NCBI GenBank assembly: GCA_027080125.1
Contig: JALWSW010000045.1
Location: 1-8,195, forward strand
Source: Campylobacterales bacterium
GTDB taxonomy: Bacteria > Campylobacterota_A > Desulfurellia > JAADFJ01
Direction: 5' to 3'
Length of the DNA: 8,195 bases
Shown: in pieces, positions 6,477 to 8,195 of the stretch
Numbering within the stretch: the stretch's first letter is position 1
How the letters are laid out: the number at the start of each line of letters is the position of its first letter
Made by a program: the position numbers and the translations under genes
Notes under the pieces: generated by a model
Told to the model about the DNA's origin: nothing
What the model saw: only the letters and a program-made list of their open reading frames with translations
Database searches by the model: none

Positions 6477-7175
6477 ATGGATGCATTGCTGCTTTTTTCA
6501 GGAGGTCTTGATTCAACAACCCTGCTTTACTGGGCAGGAAATCGGTTCGATACGATAGTTGCATTGACCTTTGATTATGCTCAGCGTCACTCCTTTGAGA
6601 TAAAGATGTCTAAAAAGGTTTTGAGTAATTCCGGCATTGATAAAGTTTCACAGCTAATTTTTAAGATTGATCTTGCTCAAATAGGCGGCTCGGCTCTGAC
6701 AGATTCCTCTATTGAGGTTCCTGATAATCCGATAGAGAACATCGGAAACCGGATTCCGATAACCTATGTGCCGTTTAGAAACGGGATTTTTCTCTCTATT
6801 GCGGCTGCTCTGGCTGAAAAAGAGGGAATCGGAACGATAATAGGCGGATGGAATCAGCTTGATTACAGCGGATATCCCGATTGTAGGGAAGATTTCATAA
6901 AATCTATTGAAAGAAGCATCAATTTGGGCACCAAAGTCGGCAGGCTCGAAAACGGAATAAAGATTCAGGCACCTTTGATAAATTTATCAAAAAAAGAGAT
7001 AATAATGCTCGGCAAAAAAAACGGGGCTGACTATTCATACAGCTATTCCTGCTATAACGGCGAGCCTGTTCCCTGCGGACATTGCGACAGTTGCAAATTA
7101 CGGGCGGCTGCATTTAAGCAAGCGGGTATCAAAGATGATTATCTTGTAAGGATATCCAAAGCTATCGGTAGATAG
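6477..7175 (+). CDS. queC: 7-cyano-7-deazaguanine (preQ0) synthase QueC
   Basis: Converts 7-carboxy-7-deazaguanine to preQ0 using ATP and ammonia, a cytoplasmic step in queuosine tRNA modification (and related deazaguanine pathways). From the ATG at 6477 the protein has 232 residues, normal for the family. It opens with DALLLFSGGLDSTT, the PP-loop ATP-pyrophosphatase motif (SGGLDST, residues 8-14). YVPFRNG (98-104) and DYSGYPDCRED (129-139) are typical QueC core motifs. The zinc site is four cysteines at 192, 200, 203 and 206 (SCYNGEPVPCGHCDSC). Earlier in-frame starts exist (ATG 6468, TTG 6459), but 6477 places the PP-loop at the usual distance from the N-terminus. No start has a good Shine-Dalgarno sequence. 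No queD, queE or queF is visible in the window; murJ follows after one base. Confidence 0.95.
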   Translation: MDALLLFSGGLDSTTLLYWAGNRFDTIVALTFDYAQRHSFEIKMSKKVLSNSGIDKVSQLIFKIDLAQIGGSALTDSSIEVPDNPIENIGNRIPITYVPFRNGIFLSIAAALAEKEGIGTIIGGWNQLDYSGYPDCREDFIKSIERSINLGTKVGRLENGIKIQAPLINLSKKEIIMLGKKNGADYSYSYSCYNGEPVPCGHCDSCKLRAAAFKQAGIKDDYLVRISKAIGR

Positions 7176-7176
7176 A

Positions 7177-8195
7177 TTGCCCTCGCTGAGCAAACAGTTT
7201 GCAGCGGTTACGATACCGACATTAATAAGCAGAATAACAGGTTTTTTCAGAGACCTGGTAATTGCATCGGTTTTCGGTTCCACCGGCATAACCGATCTGT
7301 TTTTTATAGCCCTTAGAGCACCCAATCTTTTAAGACGCCTTTTCGGAGAAGGCACGCTTTCTCAATCCGCAGTCCCTATTCTTGCTAAGGCGAATAAAGA
7401 AAAATTTGCGGCAACCGCAAAATCACTCAACAGTATCGGTGCATCAATTTTGCTGCTTATATCTGCTGCCGGAGCCCTGTTTCCTCATGCGATTATTTTG
7501 ATTATTGCTCCTGGCATTCTAAGTGATAACAGCAGAGCCAAAATTGCTCTTGATATGATACAAATCAGCTTTCCGTATCTGTTTTTTATCGGTTTTTCGG
7601 TGTTAATAGCAGCATCTATGAATGCCAAAAAACGCTTTATAATTCCTGCGGCAAGTCCGATTATGTTCAATATCGCAATCATTGCCGCCGCGCTTGTAGC
7701 CCATTTTTTTAATCTGTCAATTGTTACTCTGTGCTGGGGTATATTGGCAGGTGGCATAATCCAGCTTGTAATTCATCTTCTGGGCGCATCGGCTTATCAT
7801 ATTCCGCTGCTATTAAGTTTTAAGATTAATGATAATTTGAAACTGATAGCCAAAAGAATGCTACCGGCACTTATCGCTACAGGAGCTATGCAGCTATCAA
7901 CCTGGGCTGATACAATCATAGCAAGTTTTCTAAATCAGGGAGCTATATCAACGCTGTTTTATGCCAACAGAATCATTCAGCTTCCGCTTGCTCTTCTTGC
8001 AATCAGCTTCTCTACGGTGCTTGTCCCTCATCTCTCTTTGAAATCTGATAAAGCAATAAAACAATCGTCTCAGGATCTGATGCCCGGATTTTTTATTCTC
8101 TTTTTTCTTGTCTCGCTCTTTCTTATTATAGCAGGCAAACCTATTACGGGAGTCATTTTTGAAAGAGGCGCATTTAGCGCAAATGACACGCAAGC
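7177..8195 (+). CDS. murJ: Lipid II flippase MurJ (MviN family), 3'-partial
   Basis: Flips lipid-linked peptidoglycan precursor across the inner membrane. The frame is open from 7177 to the window edge, giving 339 residues of a protein usually near 510. The N-terminus has the family signature SRITGFFRDLVIASVFG (18-34), ITDLFF, and APNLLRRLFGEGTLSQ (48-63). Arg19, Arg25, Asp40 and Arg53 line up one residue after Arg18, Arg24, Asp39 and Arg52 of E. coli MurJ, and Arg265 in YANRIIQLP corresponds to Arg270 (numbering from memory). FERGAF near the edge is also typical. The sequence is strongly hydrophobic and should carry the first nine or so of about fourteen membrane segments. TTG 7177 is the first plausible start after the in-frame stop at 7147-7149. 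It begins one base after the queC stop with only a weak GGTAGA nearby, so translation is probably coupled to queC. Confidence 0.95.
   Translation, partial: MPSLSKQFAAVTIPTLISRITGFFRDLVIASVFGSTGITDLFFIALRAPNLLRRLFGEGTLSQSAVPILAKANKEKFAATAKSLNSIGASILLLISAAGALFPHAIILIIAPGILSDNSRAKIALDMIQISFPYLFFIGFSVLIAASMNAKKRFIIPAASPIMFNIAIIAAALVAHFFNLSIVTLCWGILAGGIIQLVIHLLGASAYHIPLLLSFKINDNLKLIAKRMLPALIATGAMQLSTWADTIIASFLNQGAISTLFYANRIIQLPLALLAISFSTVLVPHLSLKSDKAIKQSSQDLMPGFFILFFLVSLFLIIAGKPITGVIFERGAFSANDTQ

Noticed and set aside
6229..6558. 109-codon + strand frame beginning in the repeat region
   Set aside because: It runs through the palindromic repeat and the promoter region and overlaps the first 80 bases of queC in another frame; its composition is not protein-like and no family is recognisable.
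1..8195. Novel defence system, CRISPR array, prophage or toxin-antitoxin module
   Set aside because: All large frames are accounted for by housekeeping, repair or membrane-protein families, and there is no regular repeat-spacer array, transposase, integrase or paired small toxin/antitoxin genes.

Overview
The window reads as a continuous piece of a moderately AT-rich bacterial chromosome. MurJ (peptidoglycan lipid II flippase) and a Shine-Dalgarno sequence of bacterial type show that the host is a bacterium. The dispersed GTCATTGCGAG...GAAGCAATCTC-type palindromes and the TTG/GTG starts on three of the four visible gene starts are of a kind I associate from memory with Nitrospirota, Desulfobacterota and related uncultivated Gram-negative lineages. 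That placement is a weak inference.

Layout: all five recognised genes lie on the + strand in two tight groups. Group 1 (1-5835) is the 3' nine-tenths or so of a large NAD-dependent glutamate dehydrogenase (its beginning lies before the window), a YwiC-like multi-spanning membrane protein that overlaps it, and a fusion of an O6-alkylguanine-DNA alkyltransferase-like domain to endonuclease V, joined through a GTGA stop/start overlap. Group 2 (6477-8195, running off the right edge) is queC, the 7-cyano-7-deazaguanine (preQ0) synthase, followed after one base by murJ, which is cut by the window end.

Between the groups is about 640 bp of non-coding DNA (5836-6476). It contains short, possibly decayed reading frames, a 9-bp tandem duplication, two copies of a dispersed palindromic repeat in inverted orientation, heptamer-periodic sequence on both sides of that pair, and a possible promoter for queC.

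The genes do not form one obvious pathway. Group 1 mixes glutamate catabolism, an uncharacterised membrane protein and repair of alkylated or deaminated DNA. Group 2 mixes tRNA queuosine (or deazaguanine) synthesis with cell-wall assembly. I see no CRISPR array, phage genes, transposase or defence system. The most noteworthy item is the bifunctional repair protein, which has altered residues in both of its domains. The intergenic repeat cluster comes second.
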